Shown piece after piece: positions 15,342 to 23,721 of a DNA stretch of 64,000 nt. Origin of the DNA: Geothrix paludis (GTDB lineage: Bacteria; Acidobacteriota; Holophagae; Holophagales; Holophagaceae). The stretch lies in NCBI RefSeq assembly GCF_022808815.1, contig NZ_JAKZLC010000006.1, forward strand, positions 62,001 through 126,000, given 5' to 3'. The position numbers and the translations under genes were made by a program. The first letter of the stretch is position 1. The number at the start of each line of letters is the position of its first letter. The notes below the pieces were generated by a model. That model made no database searches and was not told where the DNA came from. It saw nothing but the letters and a program-made list of their open reading frames with translations.

Positions 15342-16490
15342 ATGCGCCCCCGGGTCAAAGCCGCCCCGAAGGCCGCCCCGGCCCTCGCTCTGGGGGCCGC
15401 CCTTGGCGCGATCCTGCTGCTCAGCGCATGCAGGGCGCCGGGCATGAAGCTGCGGGAGCAGCCCTCCCGGCCGGAAACCACCCGGGTCGACGGGATGACG
15501 GTCTCCCTGCAGCCGCTGAACCTCACGGCCGTCCAGGCCCAGGAGCGGCCGGCCGGCGAGGCGCTCGCGCTGGAGGGCCTGCTCATGCAGAATCCCCCGG
15601 TCTACCTGGTCGGTCCCCAGGACATCCTGCTGGTCACCGTCTGGGATCACCCCGAGATCACCCTTCCCCTGGGTCAGTACCGGCAGGACACCGCCGCCGG
15701 CACCGTGGTGGATGAACATGGGGACCTGTTCTTCCCCTACGTCGGGAAGTTCCATGTCGCGGGCCTTTCCGTGGGCCAGGTCCGGGACAAGCTCGCCGCG
15801 CTCCTGAACAAGGTGCTGCAGAACCCGCAGGTGGACGTGAAGGTGATCGCCTTCCGATCACAGAAGGTCTATCTGGGCGGAGAGGTCCGGAACCCGGGCG
15901 TCTATCCCGTCAACGATGTGCCGCTCACCCTGACCGAGGCCCTGAACCGCGCCGGCGGGCTCCTCCCCACGGCCGACGACAGCCGCATCCTCCTCTCCCG
16001 GGGCCAGAAGACCTGGACCCTGAATTTCCAGGCCCTGCTTTCCCAGGGCAACCGGGTGAGCCAGGTCCTGCTGCAGAACGGGGATTCACTCCAGGTTCCG
16101 CACCTGAACGACGCCCCCATCTACATGATGGGCGAGCTCCTGCGGCCGGGGACGACCCCCCTGGTCCACGGCCAGCTCTCGCTGGCGAAGGCCATCCAGG
16201 ACTCTGGCGGCATCCAGGGGCAGACTGCGGACCCCAGGTGCATCTACGTGATCCGCCAGGGTTCGTCGCTCAATGCGGTGGATGTCTTCCACCTGGACGC
16301 GCGCAATCCGACGGCCATGATCCTCGCGGATCGGTTCCCGCTGCGGCCCCGGGACATCGTCTATGTGGACAAGGGCACGGTGGTGCGCTGGGGCCAGGTC
16401 GTGAACCTCGTCCTGCCGGCCTACAGCGGCCTGCTGCAGACCGCCGTCAGCGCCAAGTACCTGGGCTCCTCGTCGAACACAAGACCATGA
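15342..16490 (+). CDS. Polysaccharide export outer-membrane lipoprotein (Wza type)
   Basis: 382 residues. Signal peptide with lipobox LLLSAC gives a lipidated Cys30. The Poly_export domain starts at YLVGPQDILLVTVWDHPE and continues VDEHGDLFFPYVGKFHVAGL; SLBB repeats follow (VYLGGEVRNPGVYPV, IYMMGELLRPGTTPLVHG). The C terminus (VVNLVLPAYSGLLQTAVSAK) matches the Wza membrane-spanning helix. Wza forms the outer-membrane pore for capsule or exopolysaccharide. The start at 15342 is chosen because it begins the signal peptide. Its stop overlaps the next start (ATGA). Confidence 0.9.
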   Translation: MRPRVKAAPKAAPALALGAALGAILLLSACRAPGMKLREQPSRPETTRVDGMTVSLQPLNLTAVQAQERPAGEALALEGLLMQNPPVYLVGPQDILLVTVWDHPEITLPLGQYRQDTAAGTVVDEHGDLFFPYVGKFHVAGLSVGQVRDKLAALLNKVLQNPQVDVKVIAFRSQKVYLGGEVRNPGVYPVNDVPLTLTEALNRAGGLLPTADDSRILLSRGQKTWTLNFQALLSQGNRVSQVLLQNGDSLQVPHLNDAPIYMMGELLRPGTTPLVHGQLSLAKAIQDSGGIQGQTADPRCIYVIRQGSSLNAVDVFHLDARNPTAMILADRFPLRPRDIVYVDKGTVVRWGQVVNLVLPAYSGLLQTAVSAKYLGSSSNTRP

Positions 16491-16966
16491 AGACTGGTTG
16501 TACCCCCGCCATTCACCACATCCTCGTCATTTGTGAAGGCAACCACTGCCGGGGCCCCATGGCCGAGGCGATGCTGCGCGCCGCCCTGCCTCCCGACATC
16601 CAGGTGGCGTCCGCCGGACTGAACGCCCTGGAGGGCCTCTCGGTGGATCCCGAGGTGTCCCGGCTGATGGCGGAGGCGGGCCTGGATGTCTCCGGCCATA
16701 TGGGCCGGCAGCTGACCGAGGAGATGCTGCTGGCGGCGGACCTCGTCCTGGTGATGGACCTTCCCCAGAAAGCCTGGTGCGAAAAGATGACCCCCAGCCT
16801 CCTAGGCCGGACCTTCCTCCTGGGGCACTGGCGCCCTGAAGGGACCCGGGAGATCCAGGATCCCTTCCGCCAGGGATCCGAGGCTTTTCGCACTGCCTGT
16901 GAGAACATCCGCCTATCCGTGTCAGACTGGCTGCCCCGCTTGGCACATGAGCAGAGGTCTGCATGA
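16487..16966 (+). CDS. Low-molecular-weight protein-tyrosine phosphatase (Wzb type)
   Basis: 159 residues. The phosphate loop is CEGNHCRGP (Cys16 nucleophile, Arg22), with the general acid Asp125 in DPFRQG, both as in LMW-PTPs; the usual Ser of CRSP is Gly here. Wzb enzymes dephosphorylate the tyrosine-rich tail of the Wzc kinase and allow cycling of polymer export. It is coupled by four-base ATGA overlaps to the wza-like gene before and the wzc-like gene after, which strongly supports the assignment. Confidence 0.9.
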   Translation: MKTGCTPAIHHILVICEGNHCRGPMAEAMLRAALPPDIQVASAGLNALEGLSVDPEVSRLMAEAGLDVSGHMGRQLTEEMLLAADLVLVMDLPQKAWCEKMTPSLLGRTFLLGHWRPEGTREIQDPFRQGSEAFRTACENIRLSVSDWLPRLAHEQRSA

Positions 16967-19179
16967 ACAGCCCCCTCGCCACCGGCATTCGACCCTCCCG
17001 GCTGGATCCGGAGGAGCCCCGCGCTCGCCCCCTGAAGCGGCTGCACGAGCCCGAGGAGATGGGGATCGTCGAATGGCTCGCCAACCTCTGGGAGGGGAAG
17101 CACCTCATCCTCGCGGCGCTCGTCGTGTTCGTCGGGCTGGGTGGTCTGTACGTCTGGCAGGCGGCCCCGGTCTACCAGGTCCAGGCATTACTGCAGGTCC
17201 AGGCCAAGCGGACAGGCCCCTCGGACCCGGCCTTCGCGAAGATGGAGGGCCTGCTCTCCGCGCCTTCGGATACGCCGAGCGAGGTCGAGATCCTCCAGAG
17301 CAATCTGGTGCTGGGCCGGACGGTGGAGGCCCTCAGCCTCGACCTTCGCGCCCGCCCGAAGCTGTTCCCCGTCATTGGCGCCGCCCTGAACCGCGGGAAC
17401 CCCGAGGCCCCCAAGGTCGAGCTGGAGTCGTTCGACATGCCGGACGACCTGCGCGGAACGGTGTTCGGCCTCCGCGCCCTGGGAGACGGCGCGTTCCAGC
17501 TGGATTCCCCGAAGGGCGCCCCTCTGGGCAAGGGCGAGGTGGGCCAGCCCCTGTCGGTGTCGTACGTGGGGGAACCCCTGAAGCTGGTTGTCCGCTCGCT
17601 CCGGGCCAAGCCCGGGCAGGTCTTCACGGTCGAGCGGAGGCCGGTGACCGACGGGATCGCCTCGCTGCGCGCCAACCTCGACGTGGCGGAGAAGGGCAAG
17701 CTCACGAACGTGCTGGGGCTGACCTTCACCAGCACCAATCCGGCCCTCGGCGCGAAGATCCTGAACGAGATCATCGACCAGTACATCCACCACAAGGTCG
17801 AGGGGAAGAATTCCACGACCATGAAGACCCTGGAGATCCTCAAGGAGCAGCTGCCCCAGGTGAAGGCCAAGCTGGACGATTCCGAAAACCGGCTCAACCA
17901 GTTCCGGACCCGGACCGGATCCGTGGATCTCGCCCGCGAAGCAGACGCCTACCTCCAGCAGAGCACCAACCTCAAAACGCAGGTGTCCTCCCTCCAGCAG
18001 AGGCGCCAGGAACTTCTCCGGACCTACCGGGAGGACGCCGACGTGGTGGCCACCCTCGACAAGCAGATCACCCAGCTCAAAGCCGAGAACGGGCGGATCG
18101 AATCGAAGGTCCGCACCCTGCCGGGAGCCCAGCAGGAGGTGGTGCGCCTGTCCCGCGAAGTGGCGGTCAACACGGAGCTCTACACCGCGATCCTGAACAA
18201 CATCCAGCAGCTGCGGATCGCCAGCGCCGGCGAGGTGGGGGGCATCACGGTGGTGGATTCCGCCACGGCGGATCCCAAGCCCGTGGCGCCCCGGAAGACC
18301 CTGCTCATGGGGCTGTACACCTTCCTCGGCCTCCTGGTCGGCCTCGGCCTCGCCATCCTCCGCAAGGCCATCAATCCGCGCATCGAGGATCATCGCCTCG
18401 TCGAATCCAAGCTCGGGCTGCCGGTGCTGGTGACCATCCCCCACAGCAAGGCCCAGGAGGCCCATAGCCAGGCCATCCGGAACGGCGAGGACGGCCTGCA
18501 CCTGCTGGCGGCGCTCAATCCGGACGATCTGGCCACCGAGAGCCTCCGCAGCCTGCGCACCACCCTCCATTTCTCACGGAAGAACGCCTCCTGTCAGACG
18601 ATCATGATCACGGGCCCGTCGCCGAACATCGGCAAGTCCTTCGTGGCGGCGAATCTGGCCGCGGTGCTGGCCCGGTCCGGAAGCCGGGTGCTGGCGGTGG
18701 ACGCAGACCTCCGGAAGGGCGCCCTGCATCGCCAGTTCTGGTCGAAGGATCGCGCGGGCGGGCTGTCCGACGTGCTGGCCCGGACCGCGGAATGGGAGAC
18801 GGTGGTCCACAAGACCGCGGTGCCCCGGCTCTCCCTGATGATGTCCGGATCCATCCCCATGAACCCCTCCGAGCTTCTGATGGCGGAGACCTTCGACTCC
18901 TTCCTGGCCCAGGCCTCGAAGGCCTACGACTACGTGATCCTGGACGCCCCGCCGGTGCTGGCGGTCACGGATGCCATCATCATCGGTGCACGGGTCGACG
19001 GGGTGCTTCTGGTGACGAAGTACGGCTCGCATTCCCTGGACGAGATGCGGACCTGCCTGACCCAGCTCGAACGCCAGGACCTGCCGGTGATGGGATGCGT
19101 GTTCAATGACGTCCAGCCGCTCGGGGTCGCGGGGAACCACACGCACTACCGCTACGCCTACCACTACCGGTACGAGTGA
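16963..19179 (+). CDS. Polysaccharide copolymerase with BY-kinase domain (Wzc type)
   Basis: 738 residues. A first membrane helix (about 47-66) starts the Wzz domain; a long periplasmic coiled-coil part (about 280-420) follows and a second membrane helix lies near 450-470. The cytosolic kinase has Walker A GPSPNIGKS (551-559), Walker A' VLAVDADLR (576-584) and Walker B YVILDAP (657-663). The tail ends HTHYRYAYHYRYE with five Tyr, the autophosphorylation cluster. It regulates chain length and export with the phosphatase encoded immediately upstream. Confidence 0.93.
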   Translation: MNSPLATGIRPSRLDPEEPRARPLKRLHEPEEMGIVEWLANLWEGKHLILAALVVFVGLGGLYVWQAAPVYQVQALLQVQAKRTGPSDPAFAKMEGLLSAPSDTPSEVEILQSNLVLGRTVEALSLDLRARPKLFPVIGAALNRGNPEAPKVELESFDMPDDLRGTVFGLRALGDGAFQLDSPKGAPLGKGEVGQPLSVSYVGEPLKLVVRSLRAKPGQVFTVERRPVTDGIASLRANLDVAEKGKLTNVLGLTFTSTNPALGAKILNEIIDQYIHHKVEGKNSTTMKTLEILKEQLPQVKAKLDDSENRLNQFRTRTGSVDLAREADAYLQQSTNLKTQVSSLQQRRQELLRTYREDADVVATLDKQITQLKAENGRIESKVRTLPGAQQEVVRLSREVAVNTELYTAILNNIQQLRIASAGEVGGITVVDSATADPKPVAPRKTLLMGLYTFLGLLVGLGLAILRKAINPRIEDHRLVESKLGLPVLVTIPHSKAQEAHSQAIRNGEDGLHLLAALNPDDLATESLRSLRTTLHFSRKNASCQTIMITGPSPNIGKSFVAANLAAVLARSGSRVLAVDADLRKGALHRQFWSKDRAGGLSDVLARTAEWETVVHKTAVPRLSLMMSGSIPMNPSELLMAETFDSFLAQASKAYDYVILDAPPVLAVTDAIIIGARVDGVLLVTKYGSHSLDEMRTCLTQLERQDLPVMGCVFNDVQPLGVAGNHTHYRYAYHYRYE

Positions 19180-19200
19180 CGAACCCCGACGGGGCCGTCA
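19177..19200 (+). terminator. Hairpin at the end of the wzc-like gene
   Basis: TGACG, CCCC, loop GAC, GGGG, CGTCA: the stem includes the stop codon of the wzc-like gene. No T-run follows. The rest of the gap to 19314 is GC-rich with further short GCCGCC/GGCGGC inverted repeats and no gene. Confidence 0.4.
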
Positions 19201-19314
19201 CTCGCCGCCAGAGGCCGCCGCGGGCCGCCGCGCGGCGGAGGTCCTCCGTGAACCAAGTTGCATGAATCAGGGCGCAATGGGTCATTCGAAGATTCCCCGT
19301 TCAGATGACCCATC

Positions 19315-21138
19315 TCATGAGTCTGATGGGGTCTTCGCCAGCGCTAGGCTATCGATGGCCTTTGCGAGAGTGGATAGCCGAAGGTGATCGAACAGGCCCG
19401 CGAGCTCGAGGTCCACGCCGAACGTGCTCTTGATCTGGATGAGCAGTCCAATGCCACTCATCGAGTCGCCCCCCAGGTCGAAGAAGTCATCCTCGACGCC
19501 GACCGTATCCCGCTTCAGCAGATCGCACCATATCGTCGCGAGGGCCTGCTCGGTCTGGGTGCGGGGCTTCCCACCTTTTTCGGCGCCAGCAGTCTCGCCG
19601 GTCCAGGGCGGCAGGGCCTTCCGGTCGACCTTTCCGTTTGGCGTGAGCGGGAGGGCATCCAGGAAGACGAAGTGGGCCGGAATCATGTATCCCGGAATCC
19701 GTTCCTTGAGGAACGACCGCAGCTCCGCGACATCCGGCCTACCGTCGTCACGGGCGACCACATACGCGAGGAGTTGCTTGACCCCGGACTCGTCCTCGCG
19801 CGCGAGGACCGCGCAGGACCATACCTTCGGTTGTGCCGCGAGGGCCGCTTCGATCTCGCCAAGCTCGACCCGGTAGCCGCGGATTTTGACCTGGTCGTCG
19901 ATCCGGCCCAGGTATTCCAGGATTCCATCCGCCCGGTACCTTGAGAGGTCTCCAGTCTTATACATGGTGGCGCCTGGAATGCCGCTGAAGGGGTCGGGCA
20001 GGAAACGCTCGGCCGTGAGTTCCGGCCGGTTCAGGTAACCGCTCGCCACGCCAGCACCACCAATGTAAAGCTCGCCCATCTCGCCGGGCGGAACCGGCCG
20101 CAGACTGGGATCGAGCACATACAGCGACGTGTTCGCGATCGGTCGCCCGATGGGCACAGGTCCGCTGGTGGGATCTTCCGGCCGCACTTCGTGAACACAG
20201 CAACCGACGACTGTCTCGGTAGGGCCATATTCGTTGATGATCCGCGTGTCAGGCGCCAGATCGCGCCAGAGTTGGAGGCTTTCGGCCAACAGATTCTCGC
20301 CACCAACCACGAAGACCCTCACCATGCCCGGCACATGGGTCGGGCTGACCTGCTTGTTCAGCAGTTCCAGGTGCGACGGCGTGATCTTGACGAGACCGTG
20401 GCCCCCGGCTCGCTGCAACGCTGTCACCAGATTCTGCGCGCCGGCATCCTCCGGCAGGAGCTCGACCGTACCGCCCGCCAGCAGCGGCGTGTACAGGCTG
20501 GTCACCGTGAGGTCGAACGACACGGAGGAATGAACCGGAACCCTGTGGCCGGGCCCGACGGCATAGGCCTGAATCGCCCACCACAAATAATTGACCAAGC
20601 CGCTATGAACGATCATCGCGCCTTTGGGTCGGCCGGTCGATCCAGAGGTGTACATGACATAGGCTAGATGGGACGGATGGGCGACGGGCGCAGGATTGTC
20701 GGGGGCTTGGTGTTCGATCAGCGGCCAGCCGCTGTCCAGGTAGATCACCTCGACGCTCAGTGACCCGAGCACCGGACGGCACTTCTCCTCGGTCAGCAGC
20801 AACCGCGTTCCGGCATCGCCGATCATGAAGGACAGCCGTTCCGGTGGGTAGGTCGGATCCAGAGGGACATAGGCACCGCCTGCTTTCCACACCCCAAACA
20901 ACGCCACGACCATCTCCGGGGAGCGCTCGAGACAGACCCCTACGAGCACGTTCGGACCCACGCCGCGCTCGCGGAGGTGGTGCGCCACCTTATTCGCGCG
21001 TTCATTCAATTCCCGGTAGCTGACCTGTCGCGCTCCGAAAGCGAGGGCGACGGCATCGGGGGTCCGGGCCGCCTGCTGCTCGAACAGCTCGTGTGTGCAA
21101 ACGGGTGGGAATTCGGCGCGCGTATGGTTGCTTGTCAT
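19315..21138 (-). CDS. Stand-alone NRPS adenylation-carrier didomain, Asn (or Asp) predicted
   Basis: 607 residues. Adenylation domain about 15-500: YTSGSTGRPKGA (A3), INEYGPTE (A5), YKTGDL (A7), GRIDDQVKIRGYRVEL (A8), PLTPNGKVDRKALP (A10). The carrier domain ends the protein, with LGGDS giving the phosphopantetheine Ser559. Aligning by eye to GrsA, the ten pocket residues read DLTKVGEVGK, nine of ten identical to the published Asn code and eight of ten to the Asp code. No condensation or thioesterase domain is present, so the aminoacyl thioester must be used by other proteins. It is translationally coupled (ATGA) to the acyl-CoA-dehydrogenase-like gene upstream. Confidence 0.88.
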   Translation of the reverse strand: MTSNHTRAEFPPVCTHELFEQQAARTPDAVALAFGARQVSYRELNERANKVAHHLRERGVGPNVLVGVCLERSPEMVVALFGVWKAGGAYVPLDPTYPPERLSFMIGDAGTRLLLTEEKCRPVLGSLSVEVIYLDSGWPLIEHQAPDNPAPVAHPSHLAYVMYTSGSTGRPKGAMIVHSGLVNYLWWAIQAYAVGPGHRVPVHSSVSFDLTVTSLYTPLLAGGTVELLPEDAGAQNLVTALQRAGGHGLVKITPSHLELLNKQVSPTHVPGMVRVFVVGGENLLAESLQLWRDLAPDTRIINEYGPTETVVGCCVHEVRPEDPTSGPVPIGRPIANTSLYVLDPSLRPVPPGEMGELYIGGAGVASGYLNRPELTAERFLPDPFSGIPGATMYKTGDLSRYRADGILEYLGRIDDQVKIRGYRVELGEIEAALAAQPKVWSCAVLAREDESGVKQLLAYVVARDDGRPDVAELRSFLKERIPGYMIPAHFVFLDALPLTPNGKVDRKALPPWTGETAGAEKGGKPRTQTEQALATIWCDLLKRDTVGVEDDFFDLGGDSMSGIGLLIQIKSTFGVDLELAGLFDHLRLSTLAKAIDSLALAKTPSDS

Positions 21139-22286
21139 AAGGACCGCCCCACGATTTCTTTCATGACCTCATTGGTGCCGCCATAAATTCGCTGTGCCCG
21201 GCTATCGCGCCACATGCGGGCGATCGGGTATTCCTCCATGTACCCGTATCCCCCATGAAGCTGGACGCACTCGTCGATGATTCGGCATTGGCAGTCGGTC
21301 AGCCAGTACTTGGCCATCGCCGCGCTCACCGGGTCCAGCCGCCCGGCGATGTGCTGTTGGATGCAGTTGTCCACGAACACACGCCCGATGCTAGCCTCGG
21401 TCTTGCATTCCGCCAGCTTGAACCGCGTGTTCTGCAGGTCGATGAGCGGGTTGCCGTAGATCCGCCGCTCCTTCGCGTAGCGTGTCGTCATTTCCACCGC
21501 GCTTTCCGCGGAGGCGACGGCGGCGAGCCCGATCGACAGCCGCTCGTAGGTGAGCTGCTCCATGAGTTGCAGTAGCCCGCGGCCTTCGCCGGCGCCAAGC
21601 AGGTTCCTGGCGGGGACCCGCACTCCGTCGAAGAACAGCTCGCACGTGTCCAGAGGGTGCCGACCGACCTTTTGCAGGATCTGGCCAATCCGGTAGCCGG
21701 GGAGGTTTTCGGTCTCGACGACCAGCAAGGACAGCGCCTTCATGCCGGTGGCCTTGGGGTCCGTCCGCACGGCGAGACACACGAGACCCGCATGCCATCC
21801 ATTGGTGATGAAGGTCTTGGAACCGTCGATGACGTAGTCATCGCCCTCCCTGCGGGCGAGGGTCCTGAGGGACGCCAGGTCGGACCCAGAGTCGGGTTCC
21901 GTCATCCCGATCGCACCGACGAGGGTTCCGTTGGCCATGCGGGGGAGCCATGCCCGTTTCTGCGCTTCGCTGCCATAGGCCAGAATGTAGTGGGCCACGA
22001 TGCTCTGGACCCCGGCGCCGAACGGAATCCCCGCGCGCGCCAACTCCTCCACGACGACGGCTTCATGCGCGAAAGTCCCGCCGCCCCCGCCGTAGGCTTC
22101 AGGCACGTCCGGCAGCAGCAATCCCGCTTGGCCGGCTTTGATCCACGCGCCGGAATCCGGGCGGCCCTGCGCCGCCCAGAGGGCCTGGTGCGGGACGAGG
22201 TCGTGCTCGACGAAGTGCCGGACCGTCCGCCGGAAGATCCGTGTATCGTCGGTCATCCACGGGGACTCGTAACCGAGTGCTGTCAT
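21135..22286 (-). CDS. Acyl-CoA-dehydrogenase-like flavoprotein, probable aminoacyl-carrier oxidase
   Basis: 383 residues, full length for the family, with GMTEPDSGSDLASL and FITNGWHAG (FAD site) and the C-terminal IYGGTNEVMKEIVGR. The Glu of the medium-chain type (YEGT) is Gly here; instead TYERLSIG supplies Glu248 at the position used by isovaleryl-CoA and prolyl-carrier dehydrogenases. Its partner gene, an adenylation-carrier protein, overlaps by ATGA. By analogy to prolyl-carrier oxidases (PltE type) it may desaturate the carrier-bound amino acid; that is inference. The start has TGAGGTGAT nine bases upstream. Confidence 0.85.
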   Translation of the reverse strand: MTALGYESPWMTDDTRIFRRTVRHFVEHDLVPHQALWAAQGRPDSGAWIKAGQAGLLLPDVPEAYGGGGGTFAHEAVVVEELARAGIPFGAGVQSIVAHYILAYGSEAQKRAWLPRMANGTLVGAIGMTEPDSGSDLASLRTLARREGDDYVIDGSKTFITNGWHAGLVCLAVRTDPKATGMKALSLLVVETENLPGYRIGQILQKVGRHPLDTCELFFDGVRVPARNLLGAGEGRGLLQLMEQLTYERLSIGLAAVASAESAVEMTTRYAKERRIYGNPLIDLQNTRFKLAECKTEASIGRVFVDNCIQQHIAGRLDPVSAAMAKYWLTDCQCRIIDECVQLHGGYGYMEEYPIARMWRDSRAQRIYGGTNEVMKEIVGRSL

Positions 22287-22305
22287 CGAATGGGATCACC
22301 TCAGA

Positions 22306-22333
22306 AGAATAAAGGTCATATCATGTTCGACAA
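22306..22333 (-). promoter_or_regulatory. Candidate promoter of the dehydrogenase-NRPS operon
   Basis: Minus strand: TTGTCG (22333-22328), 16 bases, TATTCT (22311-22306), then the ribosome site TGAGGTGAT before the ATG at 22286. The 208-bp gap 22287-22494 also serves the divergent GNAT gene, for which I see only the AGGTG ribosome site. Confidence 0.5.
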
Positions 22334-22494
22334 CGGATTGCTACAAGCTTGTCGACCGACGCTGGGCATCACCGGAAGCCCATGACGTGCGGGCTCCGTT
22401 CCTGACCTTTCGAGATGCCGCCTTCGCCCCGGAACAGCCACCCGGTGGAATCACCCCCGGAATCAACTCATTCATTCAAACCATCAGGTGTGGC

Positions 22495-23625
22495 ATGCAC
22501 ATTGAAATCACCCCCTATACGGCTGCACACGAAGAGGCCGTGCGGGCGTTCAACACACGACTCGCCGCGGCAAACCTCGACCCCAACCTGTATACCTTTC
22601 ATTTCACGGAATCTCATGTTCCCAAGTGGCTGCCCCGGCGGGAAGGATTCGATCTGTACCAGGAATATTTCGTGGCTGTCGATGAACAAGGAGGCATGCA
22701 CGGCGGTTACGGGTTGAAACATCAGCCCTTCCTGCTGAAGGGGGAATATCTGGTCATGCAGGATTACCAGAACCCGATTTCCGAAGGCATCGCCGACCGA
22801 ACCTACGCCATGGTCGGGGCGAAATTGTACTGGGATGCCCTTCGCAGCCATCCTCACATGTGGGGGCTGGGCATTGGAGGCCTCCATATTCCCATGGCGA
22901 AATTTCTGCTTTCAGCCGGATGGCAGACGACCCCGGTCCCGTTCTGGTTCAGGGTCGTTCATCCCAATGCATTCCTGCGTAACATCACCATCTTGCGGAA
23001 CACCCGCCTTCGGCGGACCGTCTTCGATGTCCTCAGGTTCAGTGGCCTGGGCTGGCTGGGCATCAAGACGCTCTTCGGCCTGAGACGCAGCCATCGTCCC
23101 TCGGCTGATGTGTCCTACGAGATTGTTCCCGAGTTCTCTGAATGGACCGACGCCATCTGGGATAGCTGTAAAAACGACTATTCACTGATCGCGGTGCGCG
23201 ATCACCAGATCTTGAATGCCCTGTACCCAGCCACCAACCCACGATTCATACGCCTGAAGGTCATGCGGGACCGACAGACCGTGGGCTGGGCGGTATTGCT
23301 CAATACTCAGATGTCCGGGCACAAGCAATTTGGTGATATGCGAGTGGGCACCCTGGTCGATTGCCTCGCCAAGCCCGCCGATGCCCGGGATGTCGTCGCC
23401 TGCTCCAGGAAGGTTCTCGAAGATGGCGGGTCAGACCTGGTCATCTCGAATCAGGCCAGCCAGGCTTGGTGCCTGGCGTTGCGAACCGCGGGCTTCATGG
23501 AAGGCCCCTCGAATTTCCCGTTTTTCATGTCCCCCAAGCTGGCTGCCCTGCTTCAACCCCTTGAGGAGAGCGCCGCAGGCTTCCACCTCAATCGCGGCGA
23601 CGGCGATGGACCTGTACATCTCTAG
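22495..23625 (+). CDS. GNAT-fold acyltransferase
   Basis: 376 residues from the ATG at 22495 (AGGTG five bases upstream). The N-terminal half reads like a GNAT domain (MHIEITPYTAAHEEAVRAF, EYFVAVDEQGGMHGGYGLK, LGIGGLHIPMAKFLLSAGWQ) and the C-terminal half has a second, weaker one (DMRVGTLVDCLAKPADARDV, WCLALRTAGFMEG). Tandem GNAT folds occur in Fem-like and aminoacyl-transferring enzymes. It is divergent from the carrier-protein operon, and I infer it moves the carrier-bound acyl group onto a sugar amine of the polysaccharide. Plain acetyl transfer is the alternative. Confidence 0.6.
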   Translation: MHIEITPYTAAHEEAVRAFNTRLAAANLDPNLYTFHFTESHVPKWLPRREGFDLYQEYFVAVDEQGGMHGGYGLKHQPFLLKGEYLVMQDYQNPISEGIADRTYAMVGAKLYWDALRSHPHMWGLGIGGLHIPMAKFLLSAGWQTTPVPFWFRVVHPNAFLRNITILRNTRLRRTVFDVLRFSGLGWLGIKTLFGLRRSHRPSADVSYEIVPEFSEWTDAIWDSCKNDYSLIAVRDHQILNALYPATNPRFIRLKVMRDRQTVGWAVLLNTQMSGHKQFGDMRVGTLVDCLAKPADARDVVACSRKVLEDGGSDLVISNQASQAWCLALRTAGFMEGPSNFPFFMSPKLAALLQPLEESAAGFHLNRGDGDGPVHL

Positions 23626-23676
23626 CATTGACGCTCGAGTCTTGGATCCCTCACCGAGCCACCCCGCACGGGGCCG

Positions 23677-23694
23677 AACCAGCAACCGCTGGTT
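23677..23694. terminator. Bidirectional hairpin
   Basis: AACCAGC, loop AACC, GCTGGTT: seven perfect base pairs between the converging stops at 23625 and 23722, followed by G-rich sequence on the plus strand. No T-run. Confidence 0.45.
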
Positions 23695-23721
23695 GGGGGG
23701 AAGGACCAGAGGCTCCGCGCG

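Noticed and set aside
19180-23721. Mobile-element ends around the carrier-protein module
   Set aside because: By eye the module seems somewhat less GC-biased in codon ends than its neighbours, which could mean transfer, but I found no transposase, terminal repeats or target duplication.
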